A stretch of 64,000 nt of DNA from Isoperla grammatica. Its lineage: Eukaryota; Arthropoda; Insecta; Plecoptera; Perlodidae. The notes beneath the pieces were generated by a model that had not been told where the DNA came from, ran no database searches, and was given only the letters and a program-made list of their open reading frames with translations. This document shows, one piece after another, positions 37,420 to 50,905 of the stretch (within the stretch, counting starts at the first letter, position 1; every line of letters begins with the position of its first letter). The position numbers and the translations under genes are program-made. The stretch spans positions 37,396,608-37,460,607 of the forward strand of contig OX246739.1 in the NCBI GenBank assembly GCA_945910005.1, in the 5' to 3' direction.

Positions 37420-40394
37420 CACAATTTTATCTCAATTACAACGCTGTTTATAAACAGTAAAATTGTATTTCTAAAAACTACTTTATACCTAGAACTGGAT
37501 TCTATAAAATATACTTCGTCAGCTTACATTCATCTAATGAATTTACAACCATCCTTGCCACCTTGCGTGATGCATACACCTTACAAATTTACAATACACA
37601 TGGCAAGTATACCAACGAGGAACATGGTTTGTGTTATTCATGTGTTGTATCTTATTTTATTTCAAACACCACTGTACATCCATTACCCATTACCATTTGC
37701 ACCTAAATGGCGTGTGTTAATATAAAGACACTATACGTATCCATCCAAGGAACAGTCTTGCGTTATTTCTTAATATAGATATCCCATCATTCTGCATCCA
37801 TTTCAATATGTACCTAGCTGGCTCGTGTGAACAGACACCTAACATCCATCCGAGGAATCTAGACCGACCTTGGTTCAATGATCACGCCGATGACTTCATC
37901 GGAGGGACTTAAAGAACGCCTTGGTCCCGAATAGGTTATGCAAATGAGTGAATTACCCTGGATAATGATTTCGAGGAATGATTTAGATTACCATAATAGT
38001 GACGTATTTCCATTTGACTGGAGCGACGGTTTAATGTATTTCCTATGTCATTATTTGACGCAAGTCAACGGCCAGGTTGGACGACCGAAGCGGCTTTTTA
38101 TTGCATCGCGTGTCCACACCGGACCGACTATACGAACACTGGGCTCGATACGTGGAACTCTAATCCAAGGCAACACATAACATCTAAAACCTCCAATAAT
38201 AAGTGCCTTAGTGGAGTTTTACATATATTTCAAAACCCCGCCATAGTACGATGAAAACAGTTAAATAATGCCCATGAGGTCAAGAGACTGTATGAAGAAA
38301 GTTCCTTGTATTGAGAAGTGTTGGGGATATATTTTAAAAATATATTTCATTCGATATCTGGGATTATCGGCATGAACAAATCTAGAAAAACATAAATATA
38401 ACAATAATTGTATTGGTAAAACATTTTACTATTTTTTTAAGGTCAATATAATCGACCGTTCTGATGATTCAAGACCAAAATATTTATTGACAATTCACTA
38501 CGTTTTTACAACACCGTAGTGATGACATCTCTTATAAATTAGACTGTATATTGTAAATATGTAATTAATTATACGCAATAGATTAATGCACACAGTTAAC
38601 ATACACATACGTCTTGTTTAGCGCCAGTGCCAATGGATGCAATCAATCAATCAACGAATCAATGAATATATTGCTGAGAAGAGCTTCAAGCTCTGCTGGT
38701 ATGTTCGGCTTGCGTGAGTCATTATAATAACTCAGCCTTCGCATCACACCTATGATTTGTAACAGGCGTGAAACAGGCCGATGTTTTCCATCTAATCTCA
38801 TGTTTACTTAATAAGCTACACTTAGACCTGGTTTACATGACTATTCACTTAATGTATGCATATACTCGCTACCAGCTAAGTAGAACTATACTCTTATTCG
38901 TTTACAAGACTCAATTTCTGGTGAAGATTGCCAGCCATATAATAGTGACATGACCTCATATTTGTAAATTGGTCTTTGCGGGACATAAAGTGCCAACTGT
39001 CATAATGCACAAGTACTTTACAAGTCGTAGAACGTACTTTGAGCACACGGGAGAAAATTACACAATGATGCTAATTTAAAAGACAGGCAAACGCAAAACG
39101 CAAAAGTAAACGTATACGAAAATGCACATACTGCAACGTAAGTGTACAGTAGATTCAGAAATGTACAAGAACGTTGTTAACCACTGGTAGTTTAGAATCG
39201 TGCAACAGCTAAAGAGTAATAAATATAAACAACCTCTGAGTTCTGTATAGACACCACGTTTATCTTTTGAGCATTTCACGCCAATTAGTTTAAAACGCTC
39301 CTGATTTTTTGATGTCTTACTTCCTTCTGGCATTTGCCATAAATGGTTACAAATTACACCACATGTGCGTAAGCTTGCATTACCACACATTCAGTCAAAC
39401 TAATGAGACATATTTTGTTATTCAATTTCATAAAAAATAGTGTTACCAACTTTGAAAAAAGCCGACAATCAGGGAAGTATTTGTGGAAAATAGTTATAAC
39501 TGAATGCACAAATTACGTGTTGTGCCAATTTTATCATACAATTGTATTTGAAATGTGTGACGCGTAATTGGTAGCAACCGTTCAACCAAGTACCAACACA
39601 AAACCCAACAGGTTGCTGAACCAATGTGTCTACACCTTGGGTCGCCTGTGGCTATGACTAGTCTGCATGGGCTTGTCTGCAATCGTGACATCACGTATAG
39701 ACCAATGCCAAATCAATTTTTAGAATTATAAATTAACACCTACGGTAATGATATGGTATTCGAAGAAAATGCTGATATCCATTTGGCGACTGACAGCAAT
39801 AAATATCATTTGCTAAATAATGTTTTATGTTTTTGCTGGCATACTGCGATATCTTCTCCATATTTAAATTTGAAGCTCAATTATAAAAAAAATGCAACAT
39901 CACTGCGCATTCCTAGTTCGTCCGGTCTCTAATTAAAACTATATAATCAGGACTCTAATCGCGATTAATGGAGACTCAAGCTGAGTTCAGCGACTGTTAA
40001 ATTCGCTCGTTCAACATGGCCGACAATAAAAACAACGTTATTTACGAGGTACAAAATCTCGCCGTTTGCAGCTCTGCATGTGCGTGAAATCTCTCGCTTA
40101 TCGCGAGAGAACGTCCTCGGAAATTTAGAACATAAACTGTTGGCGAGCGGTTGCCGCCAGATCTCTTGCCTGAGACTGACGGAGAGAAATCCCGGCGTGT
40201 GTTTGTTTGGCGCGCTATGAATAGCAATATAGCCCGCCTACTATCAGCCTGCCTGATGGAGACGGTGATGTCATAGCAATTGTGACACTGCCAAAATATA
40301 CTCCGTTCCCGGAAACCTGCATTAGGGCTATTTTAGAGGCGGCAATTGGAGGCGGCGACCTAATTTATAGATTGCAACACGTAACAATGGGTCG

Positions 40395-40520
40395 GTGTTG
40401 TATCGGCGGAGTCACAGTAGTGATTCGTGAGACCTAGTTATCTGGTTTATAACCCGGGATGTCGCGGCTTCGATTCCAATCACGAGCAATCTGAAGGGTT
40501 TTAGTTTGCTTTCGTCATGC
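40395..40520 (+). mobile_element. SINE-like sequence
   Basis: GCGGCTTCGATTCCAATCAC (B-box-like) followed by GAGCAATCTGAAGGGTTTTA. The copy near 46650 has GGTTTCGATTCGCAATCA and GGCAATCTAGCCTGAAGG in the same order. Confidence 0.5.
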
Positions 40521-40790
40521 GATCTATCACATTTACTATGCCAGTATCAAATGCACTAATGTTCTCAATTTGCACCCAAAGAGGGGCGCACAGCCAGCAG
40601 CTGCGTGCTAACAAAAAATTATTTAATTTATCCTTGCGCTCGCATGTGCGGCTGGTGACACAATAACAAATGTACAATAATAACATAATTTCTGTGTGTA
40701 AGTTGAATTAGAGAAAAGGATGCACCTCCCTTCCATAAATGTTTAAATGTGAATGATTGCCGTAAAATGACAGAATTAAATGGTAGAACA

Positions 40791-40808
40791 CCCCCCCCCC
40801 CCCCCCCC
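40791..40808. repeat. Poly-C tract (18)
   Basis: Uninterrupted C run. Confidence 0.95.
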
Positions 40809-41009
40809 ACCGCCTTCACTCGTCATTCTACTCATAAACTGCTAAAAATTGGTTGTATCAAAGATGATAATACCTTCTTTGGATAAGGCACACAGTTGTA
40901 TGCCTCTCTTTAGGTGACTAATTAATTATTATTACTAACCAACTACTGTTAAATTACAAACTAATAGATCGTTTATCAACACCGGAATACAAGAATGAAA
41001 CAAATTAAT

Positions 41010-41225
41010 TAAATCAATGGACAAACAACAAGCTGTCAAAAAAATAAAATATTCTGACGTTGGAAAACAAACGTTCAAAACGTCTACACACATTCACATG
41101 GTTGATTGTTGTCTGTCATAAAAAACATTAACTTGTGAGCAGTTACTTGTTTGTTATTTGCAATTTTATTATTTTGACAGCTTGTTATTTGTCAGTCAGT
41201 TCAATTAGTTAATTGTTCCATTGTT
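41010..41225. mobile_element. MITE-like inverted repeat
   Basis: ACAACAAGCTGTCAAAAAAA on the left pairs with TTATTTTGACAGCTTGTTAT on the right. Outer parts (AATTAATTAAATCAATGG, and TTAGTTAATTGTTCCATTG) also pair imperfectly. No open frame. Confidence 0.6.
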
Positions 41226-41299
41226 GTAGTTCGTATGTGACGTCAGATGGGGGTTTCACATCAGAATGTGTGGATGCTGTGCTGTTACTTGCCTAAGGC

Positions 41300-41432
41300 C
41301 CGGTTTTTCAATCGGTCATTAACGGGGCCGTTAGCTGACGATCTGTTATCTGCAGAGGGGTTGTTGGTTTACAGATTACGGACCGTCAGCTAACGGTCTC
41401 GTTAACGACCCGTTAACCGATTGAAAAACCGG
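41300..41432. mobile_element. Palindromic MITE with CCGGTTTTTCAATCGG ends
   Basis: 133 bases. Both ends read CCGGTTTTTCAATCGG in opposite orientation. The interior has CCGTTAGCTGACGATCTGT against GGTCCGTAATCTGTAAACC-type pairing and GTTAACG motifs. The target-site duplication is unclear. Confidence 0.7.
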
Positions 41433-43549
41433 ACATAAAGCTCATTTTAAGAACTTCACTCAAAATTATCCAGGTAATTCTCAGAAAAGTCCTTGAGCAA
41501 GGCTTTTTGGTGTGAGATTGTAACCTGCACTCACATCACAATACATCCTGGGCCACAATGGCAACAATACTCGGGGGCATTTGTCCTTGAGCTAAACCTT
41601 ACATTTACACTCCGCAACGCCACGAATACCTCTACTTATTACGTTTTACGAGGTAGGCGTCCACCGAAGCCTGGACGAAGAAAGAAAATAATACGTTTCA
41701 ACTGTTTCATGCATGCGGGCCTTCATTGTTGTGGAACTGGATCCTGCCATGGCTCATCACAAGTTGGTGACGTCACGTGGCTAACCCACTGAGCCGCCCA
41801 CTGTTGGTGTCGGGTTACGTCGCCGTTTAGATCAATCGTGGGACGGAGACTGAGATGTCCAAGAAGCGATGGTTTAGGCGCGACAACCCGACATACATGA
41901 TGCTCTGTGCTAATTTCAGATGCAGTAACTGTTTTTGCTCATTCTCACTAAACACTGAACACTAGAAACTAGCATTAGAGTATTTGACACAATTGGTTTG
42001 AAAAATGTGGGAATGTAAGGAATGAAGAATGTAGTTTTTAGTAGACGGGCAATGTTGGATTACTCCTAAAACTGTACGTTTGACTATTTTCTGAAGAAAA
42101 TCTATAAATCTGTTCATAAATTTGAATAACTTTGCTACAGTAAAAGAAATGGCGCGATTGAAGTTTTTCAACAATGTTTGCTGCCTAAATTGAGACCCCA
42201 GAAGGCCGGCTCGTAGTAGTTCTGCCTATAGTCTTATAACTTATAATAATAATAATAACAATCATTATTATTCTTATTGATATTTATACATGGTATTATA
42301 ACAAATAATAATTATTACTAATTTAATGACTGTCCTCGTTGCATTTTCATTGTTCGGACTATAATAAGTTGAAACGGGTTAATAGTATCTGGTAACCATG
42401 TCTGCGCTATTTACAATGTTTACCTCAGCCATACAGTGAATGCTGGGATTAAAATAGCTGAGTACATTCTTTACTAACTATGCAAATACCTTAATATACC
42501 TATTTAGTCACCTCCACGGGGGCAAATAGCAGGCAGACAGATGTATACGCAGTTTAATATACTAACAAACGACCAAGACTAGCTTGTATTGTGTTGTGGG
42601 TAATGTTATGGGGGTGTTCGGTTTTAGCCCATTTCAATTATATAGCTTAATTTGCTCGAAGTATTATTCTAAAGGCGTAGAGCAGATTAGGGTTTAGTAG
42701 GGGAAAGGAGGGGAAGAGAGAGGGAGAGAATGTAAGTAAGATATTTTAGGTAAATGTGATGTCAATCAACACATTTTAGACGTAAAAGCAACAAACAGCT
42801 ACGTCGATTATTTTTCTAACGCAACACCTCCCATTTGAGGAGTCGCCCCCTTCCCCCCCCCTCCATACATAAGCTACTTCATTCCAAGCCGGAATCGTGA
42901 CGTCGACCGCGTGCGCGTGTAGACCTGTCGAACCATGTGTTTTTCATTCCCACTTTCAATAAGTTGAAAGTTGCGATAAGAAAAATTGCCTATAACGAAA
43001 ATAGAGAAACGAGTGTCAGCCAAAGAGTTCCAGATGAGTTTTATTTCAGAGGAGATCAGAAGTGGGCGTAGTCCACACCGCCCACTTTTCACGAGCATTG
43101 TCCACTGTGAGTAAATTCGTCCACTGTCCCCTTTTAACTGTTAGAATTTAACTTGTAAACGCTGATTACGACTAAACGCAATAAGCAATACGAATTGCAC
43201 AATAGGGTTTATAATGTGATTAATATATGTATTGTAATGCCTATGCACTATACACCTACGTATTGATACTAGTTTTGAAATAACAACTTCACTGCGAAGA
43301 AAACGACAGCAAAGATAACAATACTAGCATCAGTGTTTGTGTGTTGATTGATAAAGTAACTACTTTAGGTACAGTTACACATGACAAACAAGTCATTTCT
43401 GGGTCCTGTTTTGTGACCGTATTCATCGCTGCATCAAGACTAACATTTTATTTGATTGTTATTCTACCAATTCAAAAATAGAAGTCTATACTGAAGAGCT
43501 AAATTGTTATTTTCTATATAGTACATTGTTCTTTTTAGTTTTTAGGCTG

Positions 43550-43690
43550 TTTTGGGGTAGTGCAGTAGTTGGGATGGAATGTCTGATGGCTTATGACTGA
43601 GGAAACCTTCGTTTTCAGTGACTCAGTCAGTATTACCGGTGATTTGAAGCGAACCCGAGACACGTATACTATAAGTCTATTGGTCAACAC
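43550..43690 (+). mobile_element. SINE family E, copy 2
   Basis: TATGACTGAGGAAACCTTCG, then TGACTCAGTCAGTATTACCG and GGTGATTTGAAGCGAACCC follow the same order as the 28.1-kb copy. Confidence 0.45.
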
Positions 43691-44017
43691 TCGACTTCTA
43701 TCCATGATCCCATCATGTAAGCAGTGTCCTTGTTTGTTCCTTTAGGTCTCTGTTTCAGAGATGACGCTCTAGGATGTAGGAAGGACGACTACCAGATATA
43801 CATCTACGTGTGGGAGTCTCGAACCCACGTCCCTTGGTGATGCGGCTGCAACCTGGGCCCACAACAGACTACCTCCAATATCAATAGAACAGGAGGAGTG
43901 TAATATATTTTGTGTTTTAGACGGTAATCAAATTATACCATTTTTGGTTTTGAAATGCAATATATTTTCTACAAATGGTCAGCTTCCTTCTGCGGGAATG
44001 TTTATAGATTACGTCCA

Positions 44018-44036
44018 CCCCCCCCCCCCCCCCCCC
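44018..44036. repeat. Poly-C tract (19)
   Basis: Uninterrupted C run. Confidence 0.95.
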
Positions 44037-45009
44037 AGCTGATCTAGCTTTATTCCCAATCCCCTACTGCTTTTCTACATTAAACTCGCTAACGTTATAT
44101 TATATTATTACAAATTTATAACGCAAATTTAGGTAACCAGTTCTCATGGAAATGTATGTCAGCCTACCAAGTCTAATTGAGTTTCATAATTTTACACGCA
44201 AACTACCCCATCCCCTCTTGTCCACCATACAGAAACGCGTTCCTCAAAAAAGGAACCTAAATGTTAACTCGAATACTAAAAATTGGCCGCCAGCAAACTG
44301 TTATAATTACTCGGAATAGATACGAGCTTAACCTTTCACATGTAAATATTATTATGACAATATGTTAAATATAGATTCAAGGACTGTTGGCTGTTATATA
44401 CTATTTTAGCCTCCTGACTAACTACTACCATACTCATTATCGATATTCGGTAATCAATAGAGTTGCCGTTGGATGCCGCCAAAGTATAGTCTGTTTATAA
44501 AATAGCTGTACACGGTTTCTATAGAAAGTTTCCAACAAATTTAATTGTTTTCGGAAAAAATTACTGAAATAAGCGTTACATAAAAAGTAGGTGTCAACAC
44601 TGTACCAACAAAAGATTCAGAATGACTTCTGATATGTCGTCTAGCGATATTATCCGGCGTTGGCAGCCCTGACAACAAACGCGGGCGCGGGGATATATGA
44701 ACATGAAACAACAGGTGGCCCGTACCCCGTCCCCGGCCCGGGTGCAGCGGCGGCGTCCAAAACTAACAAAAAACAGAGTTCCGGCATTTCGGCTAGGCTG
44801 TTATTTTCCTGTCATTTAAATGCAACAGGTTACAAGTTTTTGTTGTTGAAACTGACGTATAGTCGTGGTCTTTCCCATTCTTTTCTTTCTTCATAATACC
44901 CCTCAGTCTGTCACTCCCCCCTCGCCTAGACCACTCGGGCTGAAACACAGCCGCTTCGATTAGCCCAGACCGAACTACAAACGTCTCGTATACCGACCTC
45001 AATTCTTGT

Positions 45010-45260
45010 CAGATCCGCCTCTTTCATGCACGCTGTTTCCGACGAAAATCAACAGATTCACGGCGTTATTTCACATATTCGTACAACTACAGTCTTCCGC
45101 ATAGTATAGTCACGCCCGACGTGTTTGGAACCCAAGGTCCTAAATTATCCGTAATGTAGGCCTACCTGTTTTATGTAGATGGTATAGGAACTAAAGAAGT
45201 AGAAAATTAAGTTAGCGTTATTGGACTATGTTATTTCGTAAGCATGAGTGAGACTATAAC
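45010..45260 (+). repeat. Dispersed repeat family A, copy 3
   Basis: Contains TTTCATGCACGCTGTTTCC, ACGAAAATCAACAGATTC and GTAGAAAATTAAGTTAGCG in the same order as the copy near 22.3 kb. Confidence 0.6.
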
Positions 45261-45687
45261 TTTACAAAATAAACACAACTATTCCGTATACTTATTGGAA
45301 TTATTGCTTCTATAATAAAAATAAAAGTGGACAGCGAAATAAAGAACAACTCAAAGGAAAATTGTCACAAACCACGTGCACTCCTTAATGAATAGAAACC
45401 GTTGCATCATGTATGTAATGGCTTTGATTCAGGTGAAGCCAAAACGAAACTGATAGTTTAAATTATGTTTTGACTGAACATAGATGAACCGAAATACTTG
45501 AACCAAAAATGCAATCAAACCCACATTGTTTGGGTTAGTAGACATGGGTTAGTCAGTATTTACCGTTAACTGGCTGTTTAGCTGCGTTACATGGAAAAGC
45601 GTGTTCACTACATTCAATTACGAGTCGTGATACTAAATTTAACTCTTTGTTTGATGGTTTCACTGTGGTCAAGTCGTTCCGCAACAC

Positions 45688-45805
45688 CTTACAGTTGCTT
45701 CGTCATAGACAAGTGGTTCGTGGCCAATCAACGAACGGTATTTGAAATTTGGGCTCGCTGGTTGGTCACGATCCACTCGTGTCTGACGAAAGCATCTCTA
45801 AGCTG
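45688..45805. mobile_element. MITE family B, degenerate copy
   Basis: TTGCTTCGTCATAGACAAG, then GTGGCCAATCAACGAACGG and GGGCTCGCTGGTTGGTCACG, closing with GTGTCTGACGAAAGCATC. Same layout as the copy near 9.9 kb. Confidence 0.55.
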
Positions 45806-46609
45806 CATCGTCGCGATTTGATCGCAATTCCTTAATCGAATCCGCAACATTCTTACGCTAAAACTGCGAGCTACCGTTTTCAATTAGTGTGCAACAGGTA
45901 TTGGTGGCTATATAGTTTAAGCTCCATCATCATCGAATTAAAGACGAAAAAAATGTTGTCGCGCTTATACCTGCCGACTGCCGAGAGAGGAGGAGGAACA
46001 CTCCCTCCGCTGCACGTGTGGGATGTATAATTTCCACACAGCACTCATTAGTTCCAGGAACCTCCATCCAGGATTGTCGGTGGGGTAAGAAGGGAGTAAT
46101 TAAAAGTCTGGGGCTGAGGGTTTTGGGTGGGAGAATCCATAGGGTGTAATGCTGTAAACTTTTGTACTGGCGTGGGACCAAGGGGTATGGGGCAGAGCCA
46201 CCGTCTCCAGACATATATGGTCCTGTTTCCGTACACACTTCCCACAAACTTTCTGAATATGGAACGTTTGCAAGAAATTTTATTTCAGCATTTATTTTTG
46301 TAGCGTTTTACTGGCAGTCACAAACTAGTAGTTGTTGTTTATAAATAAAAACATTTTTCAATGTTTTACATCGACTTTTAAAATGTAAATACCAAGTCCA
46401 CAGAGAATAATAAACTTGAAAAACCTATAAAAGAGTTATTTAATGGCGTCGTATCCGTTAAGCAGTCACCCTGGTCCCACAGTACACTGGCCATAGACTG
46501 GCGTGTTGTAAAAACTAACAGTGATGTGATGTGTGTATGCAGTGATGTGTGTGTATGCAGTGCAATATTACTAATACCGATATAGAATATAGATTACTCG
46601 ACGGCACAC

Positions 46610-46745
46610 TACACACACTCTAATCAGTAATCAGTAATCTTGAAGCTTGCGGTTTCGATTCGCAATCAGCGGCAATCTAGCCTGAAGGTTTTTCTCCGAC
46701 ATTCTTTCTCATCTATCGCACTACCCACGCACGACAGAAACAAAC
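46610..46745 (+). mobile_element. SINE-like sequence, second copy
   Basis: Matches the 40.4-kb copy: GCGGTTTCGATTCGCAATC, then AGCCTGAAGGTTTTTCTCC and CATCTATCGCACTACCCAC. Confidence 0.5.
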
Positions 46746-46849
46746 AATTGTTTGTTATTCATGTATGGGCGAGGAGAATCCGAATAATTGCAATACAAAG
46801 TTTTACTTAAATATAAACAAAATTATATAATGGAAATAAGATTGGGGAT

Positions 46850-46865
46850 CCCCCCCCCCCCCCCC
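46850..46865. repeat. Poly-C tract (16)
   Basis: Uninterrupted C run directly after GGGGAT. Confidence 0.95.
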
Positions 46866-47479
46866 TGGATTGAATCGAGCTCGCCACTTTTCGCCCCCAC
46901 TTCCCCTTCGTCTTTTTATCCATTGTTCAGCCCAGCAGACAAGCACCGTAACTCAGAGAACGAGACCCAGTGATGTTGCCGCATACGTCCTTGACTCTTG
47001 TGGCGGGGGAGTGGTGGGGGGGGGGACCAAGTGCTCCCATATCAGTCAAGGTGTCACTTTAATGGACGGACTTCCATTGTATTCTTTACCGCTCAACAAT
47101 AATTATTAATTATTTATCCGAGTTTATTTGACATATCACAGATAGTTTTGTTAAAAAAAAAAACACACACACATACATTTTTGCATAATTCGCCCACAGC
47201 GCAACTGTTTTTGCGATGGAATAAATACTTCTACGGTAATGTAATATGTACAAAAAGTGCTGAATGATATCTTATTTAGAACTTACTAAGACGCTCAAAA
47301 TGTTCTCACTTAAACTACACGTGATGCTTTTAGTTAAAAGGAGAGAGTTGTGAGTGCATTATTTTGTAAATACAATTTTTAAAAATGTAAGAAAAAAAAG
47401 TTAAACCAACATTCTGGTAATCAAAACTTCAGTAACATTTTGAACATCATTAGATTTTGCTCTGTAATAATTCTTATTA

Positions 47480-47600
47480 TTATTAGTGGTTGTTTTACGA
47501 CGTCGTCAAACGACGACATTGTTTTAGTCGACGATTACGACAGGCAGTGCTACATTCTGGACCAATTCTACCCCGGCCCCAGACCAGGAATAATAATTAT
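47480..47600 (+). mobile_element. SINE family C, short diverged copy
   Basis: GGTTGTTTTACGACGTCGTC, then GATTACGACAGGCAGTG and GGACCAATTCTACCCCGG correspond in order to parts of the 50660 copy. Confidence 0.4.
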
Positions 47601-49554
47601 CTAATCATCATTTAATGCTAATTGAATTGAGTTCATAAGAATAAAATATGATGTCCTTTAAGACCTTGTTGCTCTAATGTGGGCACTACTGTGGATCCCG
47701 CGTACAACCCATGCGTACAACCCACAACTCGTGCTGTAGGTGAAATGACAACAGTTCCACCTGCTCTGCGATGTCGGTGATACAAGAATGTATAATTACC
47801 ATAACAATGTCAATAGCAATACATTACACCGGTGTCGGGTAAAGGACAGTCCCTGTCAAGAGTTTTAACGTGGGGACTGGTGAACGCATGATGGATATAC
47901 GCATTTGGTTGTTTTACTCAGTCAAGGCTACTATCAGCACTCGAGTATACCTTCCCAACCATCATAAATACACTAATACTAAGTGTAACTACATGAAGAG
48001 GGACACATTGGATAACGCTGATGTTCACCCTGCAATAGGGATACCCAGAAGAAACTTATTATTATAAACCTATTTAATTCTCAGCTCAATATTATCTCGA
48101 TTTTTTCGTTAAAGAATACGATCCAGTTGGAATATTCTTTCATACGTCGTTGCTAAGCGAACAAATAAGTAAACGTATGAATGATACATGACTCCTAGCG
48201 TTTGCTGGTCTAAAGGCAACATAACCATTGGCTAGCGCGAAGTGGTATAATATGTTTGCTGTATGGAGCACATCAGCTTTACCTGTTGCTTCTATGGGTA
48301 GATGCGGTTGAAGTAATATAGCCCACCGCTGTTTCAATCGGTTACGTTGCTTGATTTTTATATATTCATTTATACAATCATAATATGTATTGTTGTTGGT
48401 GTTGGGCCCATGGTTTTTGTGTTTCCTGGAGGTGACTCACGAATTCAAGGACAAGCCAGCCATAGATGTGACCGTCTGAATGGGTTTTAAATGATTGAAT
48501 TATGCATTTTCGATCGATGACTTTAATAGTATTAAATGTATTCATCCAGGATGTACCCATCAGATGCAGTAAAAAGAGGTTCTGGGGTCAATAAATACTG
48601 TGTTAGCTCGTTATACCCCTGAGGTTAACTTTTTACCAGTTTATAAAGTATTTGAAAAATTAAATTTTAGTATAAGTTCTAATGGATATTGTGTAAAACT
48701 GTGAAACAAGTAGCTAACGAACGAATTAAAGTAGTCTGATATAAGTCAAGTGATATATTCTATAACACTAGAAGCATAAAGTAATTTTGGTTCAAATTTA
48801 CTTTTTCAAATGTCACTCACACCTGTTTTCCGAAATACTACAGAAATTACACCAACATCCAAATAATCCTCTCAACTATCTCACCCTCCCCCACCCCCGT
48901 GAAACAAGTTTCTATCAAACCCCCTCAAAGCGCGTAGTTGGACGCAGGCTTCAGAGGTGTAACGCGAGACATCGTCAGCATTATTAGTGGCCACTGTATA
49001 ACTGGTCAACCTCACAACGTTCGACTGAGACGAAGCAAAACACACGAACCACTGATTCCACAAACCAGTTCCAGTAAGAAGAAAATATAAAATGTACCGT
49101 CATTTTATTATCAATATTACGTACAATAATTAACATTTAACTTGCAGCCATAAAATCGTGCCTGTGTGAATAAAAATAGAAACATCACAATAAACATAAA
49201 TTAGTGATGTCATTTACAAGACAAACGTCCGTGAACGGGGAGTTTAACGACAGAACACTTAAACAAAGCTAATTATTCAGTGGTCGATCGTTGCCAAGCT
49301 TGGCTGTGACGTCATCCACAAGTTTCCCGCTCAAATACACGAACATTTTAAACTTGTTCAACTTCACACACGCCGCACAACGTGTTTCCAGACATTATTA
49401 TTTATTTGTCTGATTAAAATAACAAAATGCCAAGGCTATAAACGAGACATATTTTTACTCTCGAGACTTTTAATGTCCATGCAATCTTTCATAATAAAAT
49501 AATCGTTATTGTTTTCGTTGTTGCCTTTACTTTTGTAAGGCGAACGTGTGGCCG

Positions 49555-49705
49555 TGGTAAATTATTGTCGTTGGTCCGTTACGGTTTGAGGGATCAAGAT
49601 TCGAATCCAGCATAGAAGTAAAGTGACATTTTTCCATCTTCACTTATTAGCATAGTATCGTTGCCAAAATATGGGACGTAAGCCCAAACCATCATAGCAA
49701 TAATT
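49555..49705 (+). mobile_element. SINE family D, copy 2
   Basis: B-box-like GATTCGAATCC at 49598-49608 and tail GCCAAAATATGGGACGTAAG, then CCCAAACCATCAT. Same order and spacing as the copies at 27.5 and 53.2 kb. Confidence 0.65.
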
Positions 49706-50661
49706 TATTGTTGTAATCATTCCACACGATGCTAGGTCCGAATTCACCAACTTTGTTAATCATAGTAACCGGATGGTTTTATCAAATATTGCATACAAAA
49801 ATTAATGCATATATCTTCTACGAGTCACTTTGTTAGTTCGGAGAAAATCTCGGGACTGAAAATTTTCTGAAACCGGGGTTAAAGTTCAATGCTTTATACG
49901 GGATTCGACCCCAAGTCCCTTGAGTCCATACATCTGTCCACCGTACGCGCCATAAAATAAACAAACTAAAGCAATGGGATTGCTGTTCTGTCATTAGCGG
50001 ATAATGATGGCCTAATGACCACGTTAACCCCGCCCACTGAATCTATCACTGTTTCCTGGAAGTCAAGTGTTATTTCACACCCTTAGACAGTACACAACAT
50101 TTAAAAATAAACTATGCAGCTAATGATGTTTGTATAGAGTCTGCGTGCGATGAAACAAGAAATGTTCATACACATTTGAGACAGTTAAAGCGCCAAAAAG
50201 GAGCGCAAGTATGATTGTTAGCTCATCAGCAATCAATGTAAACTATAAATAGTTTTCGAAGAGTATTCGAAGCTCCAAAGGTTGATACAATGCGAATCAA
50301 TCACGGGATTCACCTTATGACAGCAAGGAAACGTTTGGAAAACATAAGTCGCGATTTCCCGTGGTGGTTATCGAAGCAAAAACCTCCCTCAATCCTGATC
50401 AGAGCTTCGTGTTCTCGAAGAAAGACAGTTTTATCGCTAATATTAATAGTTTCTTAAGTGTTTCTAGTGCATCGTGCTGCTGGTAATCATTAAGTTAAGT
50501 TAATAGATACATAAAACAAATTGCATTTATTGTATAGGAGAAGAGATTTTCGGCAGTGCACAACAATTATGTTTTATTTTTATTATGTGTCCCCCATTGC
50601 TATGATGGCTCCAAGTCGTCGTTAATATACCAGTATAACATTAATGTGTTTTGTTTTTATT

Positions 50662-50905
50662 ATTTGGTGTTTAACGACGTACTCAACCGTTATAAGTCAC
50701 ATGAGGTCGGGGGAGGGGGGCCCCGGGGGGGGGGGCTTGGTGATTGTATGGGAAGGACAAGTAGAAGGACTCTTATTCAAAGGGGCTAATGGGAGGAATA
50801 GGGCAAGGGTCACCTCGTCATACGATTGGCAGTGTCACACCCTAGGCTCAATTCTATCCCGAATCGGCCCCTGGACCTTCTGCATTGAAATCAGGAATCA
50901 TTCCA
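50662..50905 (+). mobile_element. SINE family C, copy 3
   Basis: GTGTTTAACGACGTACTCAA, GTCACATGAGGTCGGGGGA, GGACAAGTAGAAGGACTC and TACGATTGGCAGTGTCA in the same order as the other copies. The GGGGCCCCGGGG stretch is an internal expansion. Confidence 0.5.
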
